The notes under the pieces were generated by a model. That model was not told where the DNA came from. It searched no databases and saw only the letters and a program-made list of their open reading frames with translations. The position numbers were made by a program, and so were the translations under genes. A DNA stretch of 64,000 nt from CAXBMB01 sp052078155 (GTDB taxonomy: Bacteria; Pseudomonadota; Alphaproteobacteria; Kiloniellales; DSM-21159). Location: NCBI GenBank assembly GCA_052078155.1, contig JBQJBP010000001.1, forward strand, positions 806,001 through 870,000, written 5' to 3'. Below are positions 43,084 to 52,813 of this stretch, in pieces (the first letter of the stretch is position 1; every line of letters begins with the position of its first letter).

Positions 43084-43319
43084 GATTCCTCGTCTCGAAT
43101 AGACCGAGAAAACCATAGAACCCTTTAAGCTATCTTAACCTTGCGCCTCTATTGTCTGTTCGACTGTCCTTTTTTCACGTCATCGGCCAGAAGTCTTTGG
43201 ACTAATTGAAAAACTCTGACTTTCGGTGATGGATAAAATCGGCAGGAACTTCTGTCTGAACAGCAGAAGTCTCAACGATCTGACTGTTCATCTGTCGACC
43301 ACATTCTCGAGAACGAAAA

Positions 43320-44183
43320 ATGCCTGGTTTGTCACACCGATTTTTGCCGAGTTTCTGTCTTCTGAGCACCCTGGTTCTGACGGGCTGTGCCACAGACGAC
43401 AAGACACTGGAATCTCTCTTTGCGCCCAACGGCTCTTCGGCAGCAACAGAGACAAATCCTACCCTGACGAAAACGCCGGCAGAACAGACGGAAGAAGCCA
43501 AATCAAAGGATGAGTCCTTTGAAACCATGTTGCGGGTTGCCAACCGCACCTGGAAAAACGACGACCCGGACATGGCCGCCACCCTGTTCCAGCGGTTGCA
43601 CCTGCAGTACCCCGACCGCATTGAACCTCTCCTAGCCCTGGGGGAACTGCTGACCGAAATGGAACAGCCCCGTGAAGCCGAGCTGGCCTATCGATCCGCC
43701 TTGAGCCTGCAGCCCAACAACCGTCCGGCACTTCTGGGACTGGCAAAAATCCTGCTGCTTCAGGAGCAACCTGAAGAATCCCGGGACACCTATCTGGTCC
43801 TGCTGGCCAACAATCCGAAAGACGTTCGCGCCCTGAACGGTGCGGGTGTCACCGAAGATCTGCTCGGAGATGCTGACAGCGCACAGGCTTACTTTCTCGA
43901 CGGCCTTGCACTCTCTCCCCATGACCCCAAGCTTTTGAACAATCTGGCCTATTCCCTCATTCGCAGTGGCAAACATGAAGAGGCCCTGCCCTATCTGGAG
44001 CAAGCCACCCGCCTGCCCAATGCCGGGTCCCGCACCTGGAGCAATCTGGCTCTGGCTTACGGCATGTTAGGTCGGGAAAAGGAAGCCGCCCGAATTCTGC
44101 GCCGCACCATGAATGACGAAAAGGTCGATGCGACGCTGGCTTTCTATCGGGAAAACCGCACAAGCAAAAATGTGACTTACTGA
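43320..44183 (+). CDS. tadD: Tad pilus assembly lipoprotein TadD (TPR)
   Basis: The protein has 287 residues. The signal peptide ends in the lipobox LTGC (residues 19-22 or so), so the mature protein is lipid-anchored. At least four tetratricopeptide-like repeats follow, for example EPLLALGELLTEMEQPREAE, LAYRSALSLQPNNRPALLGL and PKLLNNLAYSLIRSGKHEEA. In Tad systems TadD is the pilotin-like outer-membrane partner of the secretin. It converges on tadC, separated by a bidirectional terminator, so it is transcribed apart from the main tad operon. Confidence 0.9.
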   Translation: MPGLSHRFLPSFCLLSTLVLTGCATDDKTLESLFAPNGSSAATETNPTLTKTPAEQTEEAKSKDESFETMLRVANRTWKNDDPDMAATLFQRLHLQYPDRIEPLLALGELLTEMEQPREAELAYRSALSLQPNNRPALLGLAKILLLQEQPEESRDTYLVLLANNPKDVRALNGAGVTEDLLGDADSAQAYFLDGLALSPHDPKLLNNLAYSLIRSGKHEEALPYLEQATRLPNAGSRTWSNLALAYGMLGREKEAARILRRTMNDEKVDATLAFYRENRTSKNVTY

Positions 44184-44211
44184 CCGCCTGATCCCTCAGG
44201 CAAAAAACAAT

Positions 44212-44247
44212 GGGCCCGGCGATCCTGTGATCCCGGGCCCTTTTTTT
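44212..44247 (+). terminator. Terminator between tadD and tadC
   Basis: GGGCCCGG (44212-44219) pairs with CCGGGCCC (44233-44240), with an inner GATC/GATC pair. Seven T residues follow on the plus strand, and an A-run on the left may let it work for the minus strand too. Confidence 0.9.
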
Positions 44248-44432
44248 CGTTTTCTTCAGCATCCAGCGGCAGTTCGCTGTCAGCAGCCCCAATTCGCTAT
44301 AGGGCCTAGTTCAAAGCATTTCATTTTCTGAAGCTGGCGCTGAGCTCACCATTCGTTTTGAGCACTAACCTCTATCAACTCAATGGAGCCTGCTCAAAGG
44401 ACTGCGCGATGGGGCGCTTTCCTGATCTGCCC

Positions 44433-45416
44433 TTACATGGTGCTGAAAGAATCCAGCATCTTCAGGGCCGCCGGACCAACCAGCACGACAAACAGAGGGG
44501 GCAGAATGAACACCACCATGGGCAGGGTCAGCAAGGCAGGCAGGCGCGCGCCCTTCTCTTCTGCCTTCATCATGCGCTCATGTCGCATTTCGTGAGACAG
44601 GACCCGCAAAGCGTCAGCCAAAGGCGTGCCATAGCGCTCGGTTTGCATCAGCGTGTTAACCAATGCCCGCAAGCCTGCCAGCGGCACCCGATCTGCCAGA
44701 CCGCTCAGCGCTTTGTGGCGATCGGGCAGAAAAGAGAGTTCTACAGCGGTCAGGCCCAGTTCATCAGTCAGCTCCGGGCAGGACTCGCCGATTTCCTTTG
44801 AGACCCGTTCCAGGCTGGCGTCCAGGCTCAGACCGGCTTCGGCGCAGATCACCAGCAAGTCAAAGGCATCCGGCAGGGCTTTGCGGATGGTTTCCTGGCG
44901 GCGCTGGGCCACATTGGTCACCCAGATATCAGGCAGGTAAAGAGACAGCAGGCAGGTCGCCAGCAAGATGCAGATCTTGGCGACCTGGGGCAGGCTCTCC
45001 GGCAAGATGGCGTAAACAAAGAAAGTGAAAAACAGCCCCACCAGAATGGGCATGGCAAGCTTGGCAAAGAGGTAGGTTACGACCGCATCCCGGCCTCGCC
45101 AGCCTGCCCGGGCCAGTTTGCGGCCCAAGGCCCCCTGGTTTTTGTTGCGCAGTAACTTGAAGCGCGCCACCACAAAGTGCATCAGGCTCTTGCGGGTGAT
45201 GACAGTCTTTCTCTGCTTCTTCGCCAGCATGCCGGCTTTCATCTCGCCGCGTTTGCGCGACAGATTACGCAGGCGCCCGGCCAGCGGGTCTCTTTCAACC
45301 AGCCCGTACCAGACCAGCACGACAACTGAGATCATGGAGATGGCGGAGGTAACAGCCACCAGGTCCAGCAGCTCCAGACCGAGGGGAAGTTGCAGGGTTT
45401 TAAGGTCGAAGTTCAT
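44433..45416 (-). CDS. tadC: Tad inner-membrane platform protein TadC
   Basis: The protein has 327 residues and belongs to the T2SS-F/GspF family. Membrane helices lie near the N-terminus (VTSAISMISVVVLVWYGLVE), in the middle (PILVGLFFTFFVYAI, then ILLATCLLSLYLP) and at the C-terminus. The cytoplasmic GspF domain has DAFDLLVICAEAGLSLDASL, GLRALVNTLMQTERYGTPLA and LRVLSHEMRHERMMKAEEKG. With TadB it forms the platform on which the ATPase acts. The start overlaps the tadB stop by 4 bp. It is the last gene of the minus-strand operon. Confidence 0.94.
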   Translation of the reverse strand: MNFDLKTLQLPLGLELLDLVAVTSAISMISVVVLVWYGLVERDPLAGRLRNLSRKRGEMKAGMLAKKQRKTVITRKSLMHFVVARFKLLRNKNQGALGRKLARAGWRGRDAVVTYLFAKLAMPILVGLFFTFFVYAILPESLPQVAKICILLATCLLSLYLPDIWVTNVAQRRQETIRKALPDAFDLLVICAEAGLSLDASLERVSKEIGESCPELTDELGLTAVELSFLPDRHKALSGLADRVPLAGLRALVNTLMQTERYGTPLADALRVLSHEMRHERMMKAEEKGARLPALLTLPMVVFILPPLFVVLVGPAALKMLDSFSTM

Positions 45417-46429
45417 ATCTCAAACCTCACCATCTTGAACATCACGAAGGCGCCCAGCAGGATCATGGTCAAGGACACTCCGGCCATGATCAGGCCTCTC
45501 GGGTCACTGAACAGCGGCCCCAGATACTCGCTGTTAACCATCCAGATCAGCCCAAACATGACAAAGGGCAGAGCGCCGATGATGTAGGCAGAGGCCTTGG
45601 CTTCTGCAGACATGGCCTTGATTTTCAGTTTCAGCTGGCGGCGCTGGCGCAGAAGTTCGGCCAGATTGGCCAGTGTTTCAGTCAGATTACCGCCGGTTTC
45701 CCGCTGGATAGACAGGGCAATGACCAGGAATTTGAACTCTGGCGCCTGAATGCGTTTGGTCGCATTCCACAAGGCATCCTCCAGCGTGCCGCCAATGGAG
45801 ACTTCCTGAATGACTTTCTTGAACTCCGGCCCGATGGGTGCCGTCATTTCATTGCCAACCACACTCAGGGACTCAGTAATCGGCAAACCGGACCGCAAGC
45901 CCCGGACCATCAGATCAATGGCTTCAGGAAACTGAGCGATAAAGGCGGAAACACGCCGCTTGCCCAGATGGCCAATCAGAAAGTGGGGAAAGCCCACCCC
46001 CAGCAAAACACCCTGCGCCAGCGCGATGATAAAGGGCAGCCCCAGAAACTGGCTCAACACCACTGTTGGGGTCAAGGTCAGCAGCATGCAGATCAACACA
46101 TACTGGCCGATTTTGACGTTCAGTCCCGTGGCGGCCAAACGACCGCGCAGTTTGTCGGGGTTAGGCATCAGCCGTTTGATCAGACGATCAAAGCTGCGGA
46201 TTTCACTGTCGGCGCTTTGTCGGCGCAAGGCTGAGCGCGTGGCGACCACTGTCTTGCTGCCGCCCACCTGGCTCACCCGCTCCAGACGCTTTTTGACCTG
46301 ACGGCTGTTGGCGGCCCGGTCCCCCAGAAAGAGATTGCCAACGAGCATCACGGTCAGAGCCGCACTGCCGGCCAGCAGCCAGGGCAGCAGGGACATCATG
46401 TCGAACGCCAGCAGATCGGGGGTCATCAC
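45413..46429 (-). CDS. tadB: Tad inner-membrane platform protein TadB
   Basis: The 338-residue GspF-family protein has N-terminal helices LLPWLLAGSAALTVMLVGNL and YVLICMLLTLTPTVVLSQFL. The GspF domain contains EAIDLMVRGLRSGLPITESL, VIQEVSIGGTLEDALWNATK and LVIALSIQRETGGNLTETLA, the last two matching the family Q-R-E-T-G-G-N motif. It partners TadC. It overlaps the cpaF stop upstream and the tadC start downstream by 4 bp each. Confidence 0.95.
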   Translation of the reverse strand: MMTPDLLAFDMMSLLPWLLAGSAALTVMLVGNLFLGDRAANSRQVKKRLERVSQVGGSKTVVATRSALRRQSADSEIRSFDRLIKRLMPNPDKLRGRLAATGLNVKIGQYVLICMLLTLTPTVVLSQFLGLPFIIALAQGVLLGVGFPHFLIGHLGKRRVSAFIAQFPEAIDLMVRGLRSGLPITESLSVVGNEMTAPIGPEFKKVIQEVSIGGTLEDALWNATKRIQAPEFKFLVIALSIQRETGGNLTETLANLAELLRQRRQLKLKIKAMSAEAKASAYIIGALPFVMFGLIWMVNSEYLGPLFSDPRGLIMAGVSLTMILLGAFVMFKMVRFEI

Positions 46430-48087
46430 AAAGCCTCCAACAGAGAACGATCGAGACCGAAGTAGGCCGCTTTGGGCGTGAAATGAGGGCGAACACCGCC
46501 GGGTTTGAACTCGCCGTCCAGACTGCCGTCCGGCTTTTCACCTTTGAAGTCGTAGGTGTAGAGATCCTGGGTGGTCACCACGTCCCCTTCCATCCCGACA
46601 ATCTCGGTGATGTGGGTGATCCGGCGCATGCCGTCACGCATCCGTGAAACCTGGATGATCATGTCAACAGCAGAGGCGATCTGGGTTCTGACTGCTTTGG
46701 CAGGCAGATTGATCCCGGCCAGACCGATCATGTTCTCCAGGCGCATCAGAGCATCCCTGGGGCGGTTGGCGTGCAGGGTCGACAAAGAACCGTCGTGGCC
46801 CGTGTTCATGGCCTGCAGCATGTCCACGGCTTCTTCGCCGCGAATCTCCCCCACGATGATCCGGTCGGGCCGCATACGCAGCGCATTCTTCAAAAGCTGG
46901 CGCATGGGGATCTCACCCCCGCCTTCCAGATTGGCAGAGCGGGTTTCCAGCCGCACCACATGGGGCTGCTGCAGTTGCAGTTCCGCGGCATCTTCAATGG
47001 TGACGATGCGTTCCTGGGGATCAATCATCTGGGACAGCGCGTTCAGCAGTGTCGTCTTACCGGACCCTGTACCGCCGGAAATCAGAATGTTCAGGCGGGA
47101 GCGGGCGGCAACCTGCAACACCGTACGCATGGCATCTGAGATGTTTCCCTGACGTGCCATGACCTCCAGCGTCACTTTCTGGCGGGAAAACTTACGGATG
47201 GAGATTGAGGGTCCGTCCAAAGCCAGTGGCGGAATGATGATGTTGACGCGGCTGCCATCGGCCAAACGGGCATCCACAAGCGGCTGCGATTCATCGATGC
47301 GACGACCGATGGCTGTCACAATGCGGGTGGCGATGGCCATTACATGGCTGTTGTCCCGAAAGCGGTAGTTGGTCAGTTGCAGCTTGCCACTGCGTTCCAC
47401 AAAGATCTTGTCGAACCCGTTGACCATGATGTCGTTGACGCTGTCGTCAGCCAGCAGGGGCTCAAGTGGCCCCAGCCCCAGCATTTCGTCGATCATCTGG
47501 GTGACGAGCTGGGTCGTTTCTGACCGGTTAAGCTGCAGCTTTACTTCCGTCAGCAGATCGGCCACCACCGGCGCAATCTCCTGGGTCAGTTCCTCCCGGG
47601 ACATGGCGGCAGCAGCTGAGGAATCGATGCGCTCCAGCAACAGAGGCTGCAGCTGGATTTTCGCCTGCTCGATGCGCTTGCGGGCGTCCTTTTCTTCGTT
47701 GCTCAGTTCGGACTCTTTGGGCGGCACCCCAACCTGCGTAAGCACCGGCAAGGCCATGGTTGCCTTTTTGCGGTTTTTGCCCCAGTTCCCGCCGGACGTT
47801 GCTTTGTCTTTGCCCTGGCGCAGTTCGGCCAGAGACGCCGACAAGCGAGCCACCAGAGCCCGTTGCTCCAGGAGGGTCAGCGCCCGCCAGTTGGCACCGC
47901 AAAGCTCCGGCAACTGTTCCTTCACCCGTCGGGCAAGGTCCGGTGCTTCCAACGGCTCCTTTTCAAGTTTTTCTGCCAAGACCGGCAGCAATTGCGCTGC
48001 CAAGACCGCCACGTCGGGGGTTTCCGAACTGGGGCGCGACGCCAAAGAGGGCTCGCCCCCTCCCTGAAGTTTCGTTTTCCAGCTCAT
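46426..48087 (-). CDS. cpaF: Tad pilus assembly ATPase CpaF/TadA
   Basis: This cytoplasmic hexameric ATPase powers pilus assembly. It has 553 residues, with an extra Pro/Gly-rich N-terminus of about 150 residues before the conserved part. The core begins around MIDEMLGLGPLEPLLADDSV and continues with NDIMVNGFDKIFVERSGKL. Walker A is ISGGTGSGKTTLLNAL, the Asp box TIEDAAELQLQQPHVV, Walker B PDRIIVGEIRGEEAVDMLQA, and the His box GHDGSLSTLHANRPRDAL. It overlaps both neighbouring genes by 4 bp. Confidence 0.97.
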   Translation of the reverse strand: MSWKTKLQGGGEPSLASRPSSETPDVAVLAAQLLPVLAEKLEKEPLEAPDLARRVKEQLPELCGANWRALTLLEQRALVARLSASLAELRQGKDKATSGGNWGKNRKKATMALPVLTQVGVPPKESELSNEEKDARKRIEQAKIQLQPLLLERIDSSAAAAMSREELTQEIAPVVADLLTEVKLQLNRSETTQLVTQMIDEMLGLGPLEPLLADDSVNDIMVNGFDKIFVERSGKLQLTNYRFRDNSHVMAIATRIVTAIGRRIDESQPLVDARLADGSRVNIIIPPLALDGPSISIRKFSRQKVTLEVMARQGNISDAMRTVLQVAARSRLNILISGGTGSGKTTLLNALSQMIDPQERIVTIEDAAELQLQQPHVVRLETRSANLEGGGEIPMRQLLKNALRMRPDRIIVGEIRGEEAVDMLQAMNTGHDGSLSTLHANRPRDALMRLENMIGLAGINLPAKAVRTQIASAVDMIIQVSRMRDGMRRITHITEIVGMEGDVVTTQDLYTYDFKGEKPDGSLDGEFKPGGVRPHFTPKAAYFGLDRSLLEAL

Positions 48088-49538
48088 GATTTCCTCCGCC
48101 AGAAGGCCAGCTTCCTCAGACCTCGGCGACTGTCTCCCTCAGCCTCGGAATCGAAGGCGCGCACAATGTCTTCGATCACCAGGGTCAAGGGAGAACGCTT
48201 CGCCATGTCCTTGAGAGGTTTGCCGGCGTTGGCTGCCGCCGCGGCGGTCTTGGCATCTTCAGGCACCACCCAGGAAACCTTCTCCTTCACGGAGCGTTCA
48301 AAGGTGGCGCGATCCACTTGCCCGGGACGGTCTTTGGCGATCCGCCCCAGGACCAACTTCACAGGAAGGTCACGTCCGTCCTGTCGCAGAAAAGCAAGGA
48401 TACGGGTGCAATCCCGGACCCCGGCCAGAGAGAGGTCGCTGACCAGCAGCACCTCATCGGTGTGGTCGAGGAACTGGCGATGATGGGGCAACAGATGGCG
48501 GGGCATATCCACCACCACCTCCCCGAAGTTCTTCGCCAGCTCCTCAACCAGGGCCACCGCGCCCGACCCGTCTTGGGAACTTTTTGTTTCAAGTCCGTCT
48601 TCCGCGCTCCAGACAGACAGGGTGTCACCGGCCATCACAGCCGCAGATCCGACCAGCAGGCTGTCCAGTCGTTCCGGCGCCGCCAGAATGTCCCGCAGGC
48701 CCCTGCCCGGTTCCAGATCCAGAGCCAGGGACGCCACACCGAAGTGCAGATCCAGGTCCAGAAAGGCCGTCATCTCTTCACCGCGCTGAGACAATCCCCA
48801 GGCCAGGTTGACGGCCAGGGTGCTGGCACCAACGCCCCCGCGCGCACCGATCACGGTGATGATTTTGGCTTTTTTGCCCACCTCGGTCTGCAGCTGGAAA
48901 CGGGCCTGCTCCAGACGGGTGAAGGACTGTTGCAGCAACGCCGGATCCAGCGGTTTGACCAGATAATCGGCCACACCAATGTCCTGCAGTTCGCGGTAAA
49001 ACTGGATATCATTGGCGCTGCCCACAGCCACGATCCGGCTTTCCGGCGCCAGGGACAGAAGGCTGGCCAGGCCATTGGCTACATCTGGCAGACCATCCAC
49101 ATCCACAACCATGGCCCGGGGATATCCCTGAGGGGCCGGTAAGGTCAGCAGATCCCGCAAGGTACCGGGATGAACCGCATCCGGGTCCCAGCCCTGCTGC
49201 TCCGCAAAGGCAACCACCTTCTCCCCGCTATCGCCTTCAGACAGGAAAGCGGCAAAAGGCATGCCTTTGTCCAGAACCACGTCGCTCATATCAAAATCAT
49301 CGGCATCGGGCTGATCATCCAGACCGAACGCATCGGCAGGAGAACGGCTGCCTTCGGTCTTCAGCTCTTCTTCCGGGAACGCCGCATCCTCGGTTTCGGG
49401 AAAGGCGGCATCTTCAGCAAAGGCCGCGTCAAACTGGTCTGCGGGCACCGGTAATGTGGGCGCGCCGCCTCCCTGCTTCAGGCTGCCAAGAATGCCATCA
49501 AGTGTTGGTTCTTCTCGTCTGATGGGGCCGGTCATCAC
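48084..49538 (-). CDS. cpaE: CpaE/TadZ, ParA-like pilus localisation protein
   Basis: The 484-residue protein has an acidic N-terminus of about 95 residues, a receiver-like domain at about 95-205 (MVVDVDGLPDVANGLASLL), and a MinD/ParA ATPase domain. The P-loop reads GARGGVGASTLAVNLAWGLS: the signature lysine of ParA proteins is alanine here, as commonly seen in TadZ proteins. Switch regions FLDLDLHFGVASLALDLEPG and VVVDMPRHLLPHHRQFLDHT are present. TadZ marks the cell pole for pilus assembly in other bacteria. It overlaps cpaD and cpaF by 4 bp each. Confidence 0.93.
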   Translation of the reverse strand: MMTGPIRREEPTLDGILGSLKQGGGAPTLPVPADQFDAAFAEDAAFPETEDAAFPEEELKTEGSRSPADAFGLDDQPDADDFDMSDVVLDKGMPFAAFLSEGDSGEKVVAFAEQQGWDPDAVHPGTLRDLLTLPAPQGYPRAMVVDVDGLPDVANGLASLLSLAPESRIVAVGSANDIQFYRELQDIGVADYLVKPLDPALLQQSFTRLEQARFQLQTEVGKKAKIITVIGARGGVGASTLAVNLAWGLSQRGEEMTAFLDLDLHFGVASLALDLEPGRGLRDILAAPERLDSLLVGSAAVMAGDTLSVWSAEDGLETKSSQDGSGAVALVEELAKNFGEVVVDMPRHLLPHHRQFLDHTDEVLLVSDLSLAGVRDCTRILAFLRQDGRDLPVKLVLGRIAKDRPGQVDRATFERSVKEKVSWVVPEDAKTAAAAANAGKPLKDMAKRSPLTLVIEDIVRAFDSEAEGDSRRGLRKLAFWRRKS

Positions 49539-50209
49539 TGGCTCCCTCCGGAACTGCTGTCACCAGATCCGCTGGTGGTCAGAGGGGCTCCTGCATCATA
49601 GCGCTGCTGCGCGCCGGTCAGGCGTTCCATGCGGGCTCCTCCGGTCACCCGACCGGACTTTGCGTCGTAAGGATTGGCCAGCATCTTGGCAAAGTTGCTT
49701 GCGGTGGCGCAGCCATGGGTCTGGCTTTTGCCGTCAACAAACGCATCCCCAAACTCTTTCTGCAGTTTGGGTTTCAGGCAATCGCCTGGGGCGTGGACAG
49801 ACAACCGCTCGACCAGAACACGGACACGGCCGGAAGCACTTTCCTTGGGGCTGTAGGCACCGACCACAAACCCCTGGCGCTGTAAATCCTGCTGAACGGA
49901 AGCCGTGCGGGAGGCTTCCAGGCTGCCGTCGCCCGGTGCGATGCCCAGCGGCCACTCCACCTGAATGCGGTCTTCTGGCAGCGGATTGATCATGGCCAGG
50001 TGGCGGTAGAGACGCTGGCGCTCAGCTTTACTGATTCTGCTCTGCCCCTCATCAAATCGCACAGCATGGATTGAGGTGATGGTTTCAACCTGGCTGTAGT
50101 TTGTGGTCCGGGGCGCTTCCAGGGGTTTCTCACAGCCGCTGAGGACCACGAGAGAAGACAGGGCCAGAGCCAGGAAGGACGGAGCGGACTGGTGGCTAAA
50201 GTTCATCAT
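49535..50209 (-). CDS. cpaD: Pilus assembly lipoprotein CpaD
   Basis: The protein has 224 residues from ATG at 50209, which has GAGGTCGG four bases upstream; the frame reaches 50320 but overlaps cpaC. The lipobox LSGC puts the lipid-modified cysteine at C26. The body has VRFDEGQSRISKAERQRLYR and RVRVLVERLSVHAPGDC. CGCATASNFAKML-type residues of the family appear here as HGCATASNFAKMLANPYD. CpaD (PF09476) is an outer-membrane factor of Caulobacter-type Tad pili. The C-terminus is a G/S-rich tail (TTSGSGDSSSGGSQ). Confidence 0.92.
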   Translation of the reverse strand: MMNFSHQSAPSFLALALSSLVVLSGCEKPLEAPRTTNYSQVETITSIHAVRFDEGQSRISKAERQRLYRHLAMINPLPEDRIQVEWPLGIAPGDGSLEASRTASVQQDLQRQGFVVGAYSPKESASGRVRVLVERLSVHAPGDCLKPKLQKEFGDAFVDGKSQTHGCATASNFAKMLANPYDAKSGRVTGGARMERLTGAQQRYDAGAPLTTSGSGDSSSGGSQ

Positions 50210-50222
50210 TGTTCCGACCTCC

Positions 50223-51584
50223 TCAATCCAAAATGTAACCAACAGGACCTGGCGTCGCGCTGCCAGCCGGATGGGAGCGCTGCTGGCCTTCCAGGCGGCC
50301 ATGCCAGATGCGTTCAACATCGTTGGGAAGGATGATGGAGTCTGTCGGCACGGCCAGAGCTTCCCCGGTGGGCTCCACCAGATAGGGCGTGACGATGATC
50401 ACCAGTTCACTTTCGTCGGTGTTGAAGCTGTTGGAGCGGAACAAGGCCCCCAGCACCGGCAGATCACCCAGGAAGGGAAACTTGGTGATGTTGTTGGTGG
50501 TGTCGCTGCGCAAGAGACCTGCAATGGCAAAGGATTCACCGCTGCCCAGCTCGACTGTGGTTTCCGCCCGACGGGTGGAAACGGCGGGAATTTCAAACCC
50601 ATCCACCACCACGGCACCGGTGGCGGACAGCTGGCTGACTTCGGGGCGAACCCGCAGATTGATGCGCTCATTGCCTGTCAGGGTCGGTGTGAAGGCCAGG
50701 GAGACACCGAATTCGCGATACTCAATGGTTACGGTCCGGTCTTCACCTGGCACTGGAATGGGGTATTCACCACCGGCCAGGAAGCTGGCTGTTTCCCCGG
50801 ACAAGGCCGTCAGATTTGGTTCGGCCAGAACCGAGACCAGTCCTTCTGTGGCCAGGGCATCCACCAGACCATTGACGTCCACAGAGCCGGTGTTGAAGCC
50901 AAGGAAAAGGTTGCCTCCCCCCGCAATGGCGTTGGACACCGCACTGCCTGCGCCCGATCCGAAACCAAAGCCCAGGGTGTAGTTCCCCAGCTGGGCGATG
51001 TTTTCCCAGTTGATCCCGAAGTCCTTGCCAACAGAACGAGAGACTTCCGCGATGCGAACTCTCAGATTGACCTGAGTTGGCGCGCTGGTGGTCAGGCGGT
51101 TGATCACTTCTGCGCCGTCGGTTGCGGGCAAAAACCGGCTGGCCAGGCGACGGGCGTCTTCAGCCTGGGCCGGAGAATCGACCTGACCTGTGAGCAGAAT
51201 ACCCATCTCGACAGAGCGCACCGTCACCTGATGACCAGGAAGAACCGCGGCCAGCGTTGTCCGCAGGGCTTTCAGGTTGTGATTGACGGTAATGGGCCGG
51301 TCAATCAGCACCCCACCCCTTTGGTCAATGGCGAAGAGCTGGGTTTCACCCTGTCGGCGGCCATAGACATAGACCACCGTCGGGGACATCACCTGCAGGT
51401 CTGCAATTTCAGGATTGGCGATGAAAACAGACGCAGCCGGCTGTTTCAGGGTGACCATCTGACCTTTATCGATCTCGATGGTCAGGGCCTTGCCGCTGGT
51501 GCGGGCTGCCTCAGCCTGCTGGCCGGGGGCGAGACCGGCAATCAGCAGAGCCAATAAGGCAAAAATCAAAGTGTGCGCGCGCAT
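50223..51584 (-). CDS. cpaC: Tad pilus secretin CpaC/RcpA
   Basis: This outer-membrane secretin forms the pilus exit pore. It has 453 residues from ATG at 51584 (AAAGGTAGT upstream); GTG at 51599 overlaps the cpaB stop by 4 bp and is a real alternative. A signal peptide (LIFALLALLIAGLAPG) precedes the N-domain with AASVFIANPEIADLQVMSPT. A BON-like segment MGILLTGQVDSPAQAEDARR follows. The secretin core contains LNALIEE-equivalent LNG...LATEGLVSVLAEPNLTALSG and VQLSATGA. The closing DLPVLGALFRSNSFNTDESE and LVIIVTPYLVEP are characteristic. Confidence 0.95.
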   Translation of the reverse strand: MRAHTLIFALLALLIAGLAPGQQAEAARTSGKALTIEIDKGQMVTLKQPAASVFIANPEIADLQVMSPTVVYVYGRRQGETQLFAIDQRGGVLIDRPITVNHNLKALRTTLAAVLPGHQVTVRSVEMGILLTGQVDSPAQAEDARRLASRFLPATDGAEVINRLTTSAPTQVNLRVRIAEVSRSVGKDFGINWENIAQLGNYTLGFGFGSGAGSAVSNAIAGGGNLFLGFNTGSVDVNGLVDALATEGLVSVLAEPNLTALSGETASFLAGGEYPIPVPGEDRTVTIEYREFGVSLAFTPTLTGNERINLRVRPEVSQLSATGAVVVDGFEIPAVSTRRAETTVELGSGESFAIAGLLRSDTTNNITKFPFLGDLPVLGALFRSNSFNTDESELVIIVTPYLVEPTGEALAVPTDSIILPNDVERIWHGRLEGQQRSHPAGSATPGPVGYILD

Positions 51585-51595
51585 GGGACTACCTT

Positions 51596-52744
51596 TCACT
51601 TATCGAAGTTTCTTTCTTCGATGGCAGGCCCCCGCATGACCCGGACGGTCTGAACCTGCGCCGACAGATCACTTGGCGCGGGCAGGACGTTGCTGACATC
51701 ACTGTCCCAGGTATAAGGGCGGGGGTTTTGCGGCACCCGAGGCCCGTCGGGCACAGGTTGCCGCGGCAGAGCAACAGCCGTGACAGGCTGAAACTCTCGC
51801 GCCTCCCCTCCGGTCAAATCCGTCATCCTCAGCGCAGAGGGTGCGGTTGAACCCGTGGAAGACGCGTCGTGAGCCAGAGAGACGGGCTCACCGCTCTGCT
51901 GCAGATCCGGCGAGAGAACAACAGCAGGCATGATGATTGGCGCAGCCGGAACAGGGGCGAGACTGTTCTGGGTGCCTGAAGAAACGAGAGAGGCCATAGA
52001 GCGGTCATCGGCCTCGATAAGATCTGCATCGTCGCGAGCCAGAGCCCGCAGACTAAGAGACAACTGACCGAGCTCAGCCATCAGAATGACCCGTTCGGCC
52101 TGTTTGGGCAGAACTTCCAGCGTGGCAATCTTGCCAAGCCGGGGCTCTGCCGTCTGATCATCGGTGCTCTGGTCAATGGCCAGAATGCGGACATTTTCCA
52201 GCAGCGTTTCAGACGCCCGACGCTCGGTCATGTTGGCGTCGTCCAGGCGGGTGACGCTGTGGGTCAGGATCAGGTCGACCCGGTCACCCGGAAAAACCAG
52301 ACCCGCCACCCCGGTCACCCCATTGATGGGCACGGACACAGCGCGGGTATCAGGTTCCAGAACCGCCGCCAGAAACCCCTGCTCGCCCGGTTTAACCAGT
52401 CGGCGGCGGGTTACCGGTTCTCCGGCGGTCAGGGCGCGGCGAACCACAGCACCAAGATAGTCTTCTACCGGCGCTTTTTCTTCCAGCAGATAGGTTTCTT
52501 CGTCCTTGTCCACATCCGGCCAGGCGCGGAATTCCAGATCTTCCGGCCGCACCAGGGCGCCGGTTGGCAGATCACGGGCCGCGACGAGAATTTTGATCTC
52601 GGGTTCTTTCTTCACCACGGGTGCTTCAGCAACCTGAGTGACCACTTGCGGCTCTGGCGGAGTCAGCAGCAGCCGCGCCATGTAAACCGTTCCCAGACCA
52701 CTGATCAGGGCAATACCGGTCAGAAGAAGTGTGCGCGGTGACAT
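51596..52744 (-). CDS. cpaB: Flp pilus assembly protein CpaB/RcpC
   Basis: The protein has 382 residues with one N-terminal membrane helix (LLLTGIALISGLGTVYMARL). A SAF domain follows: ILVAARDLPTGALVRPEDLE, then GAVVRRALTAGEPVTRRRLV. The RcpC-type domain has VSVPINGVTGVAGLVFPGDR, VDLILTHSVTRLDDANMTER and LEVLPKQAERVILMAELGQL. It is a periplasmic partner of the secretin. The C-terminal third is Pro/Ser-rich and looks disordered. AAAGGACC precedes the ATG. It overlaps cpaC's possible GTG. Confidence 0.94.
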   Translation of the reverse strand: MSPRTLLLTGIALISGLGTVYMARLLLTPPEPQVVTQVAEAPVVKKEPEIKILVAARDLPTGALVRPEDLEFRAWPDVDKDEETYLLEEKAPVEDYLGAVVRRALTAGEPVTRRRLVKPGEQGFLAAVLEPDTRAVSVPINGVTGVAGLVFPGDRVDLILTHSVTRLDDANMTERRASETLLENVRILAIDQSTDDQTAEPRLGKIATLEVLPKQAERVILMAELGQLSLSLRALARDDADLIEADDRSMASLVSSGTQNSLAPVPAAPIIMPAVVLSPDLQQSGEPVSLAHDASSTGSTAPSALRMTDLTGGEAREFQPVTAVALPRQPVPDGPRVPQNPRPYTWDSDVSNVLPAPSDLSAQVQTVRVMRGPAIEERNFDK

Positions 52745-52813
52745 GGAGCTGGTCCTTTCTTCAAGGAGAAGCCAGAGGCCAACCCGGGGGCCGGTCTGGC
52801 GGGGCGAGCCTGC

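Noticed and set aside
50103..51557. 484-codon plus-strand frame
   Set aside because: It lies antisense to the secretin cpaC, which has all family motifs. The translated peptide has no recognisable features and no ribosome site. Long antisense frames are common in GC-rich codon-biased genes.
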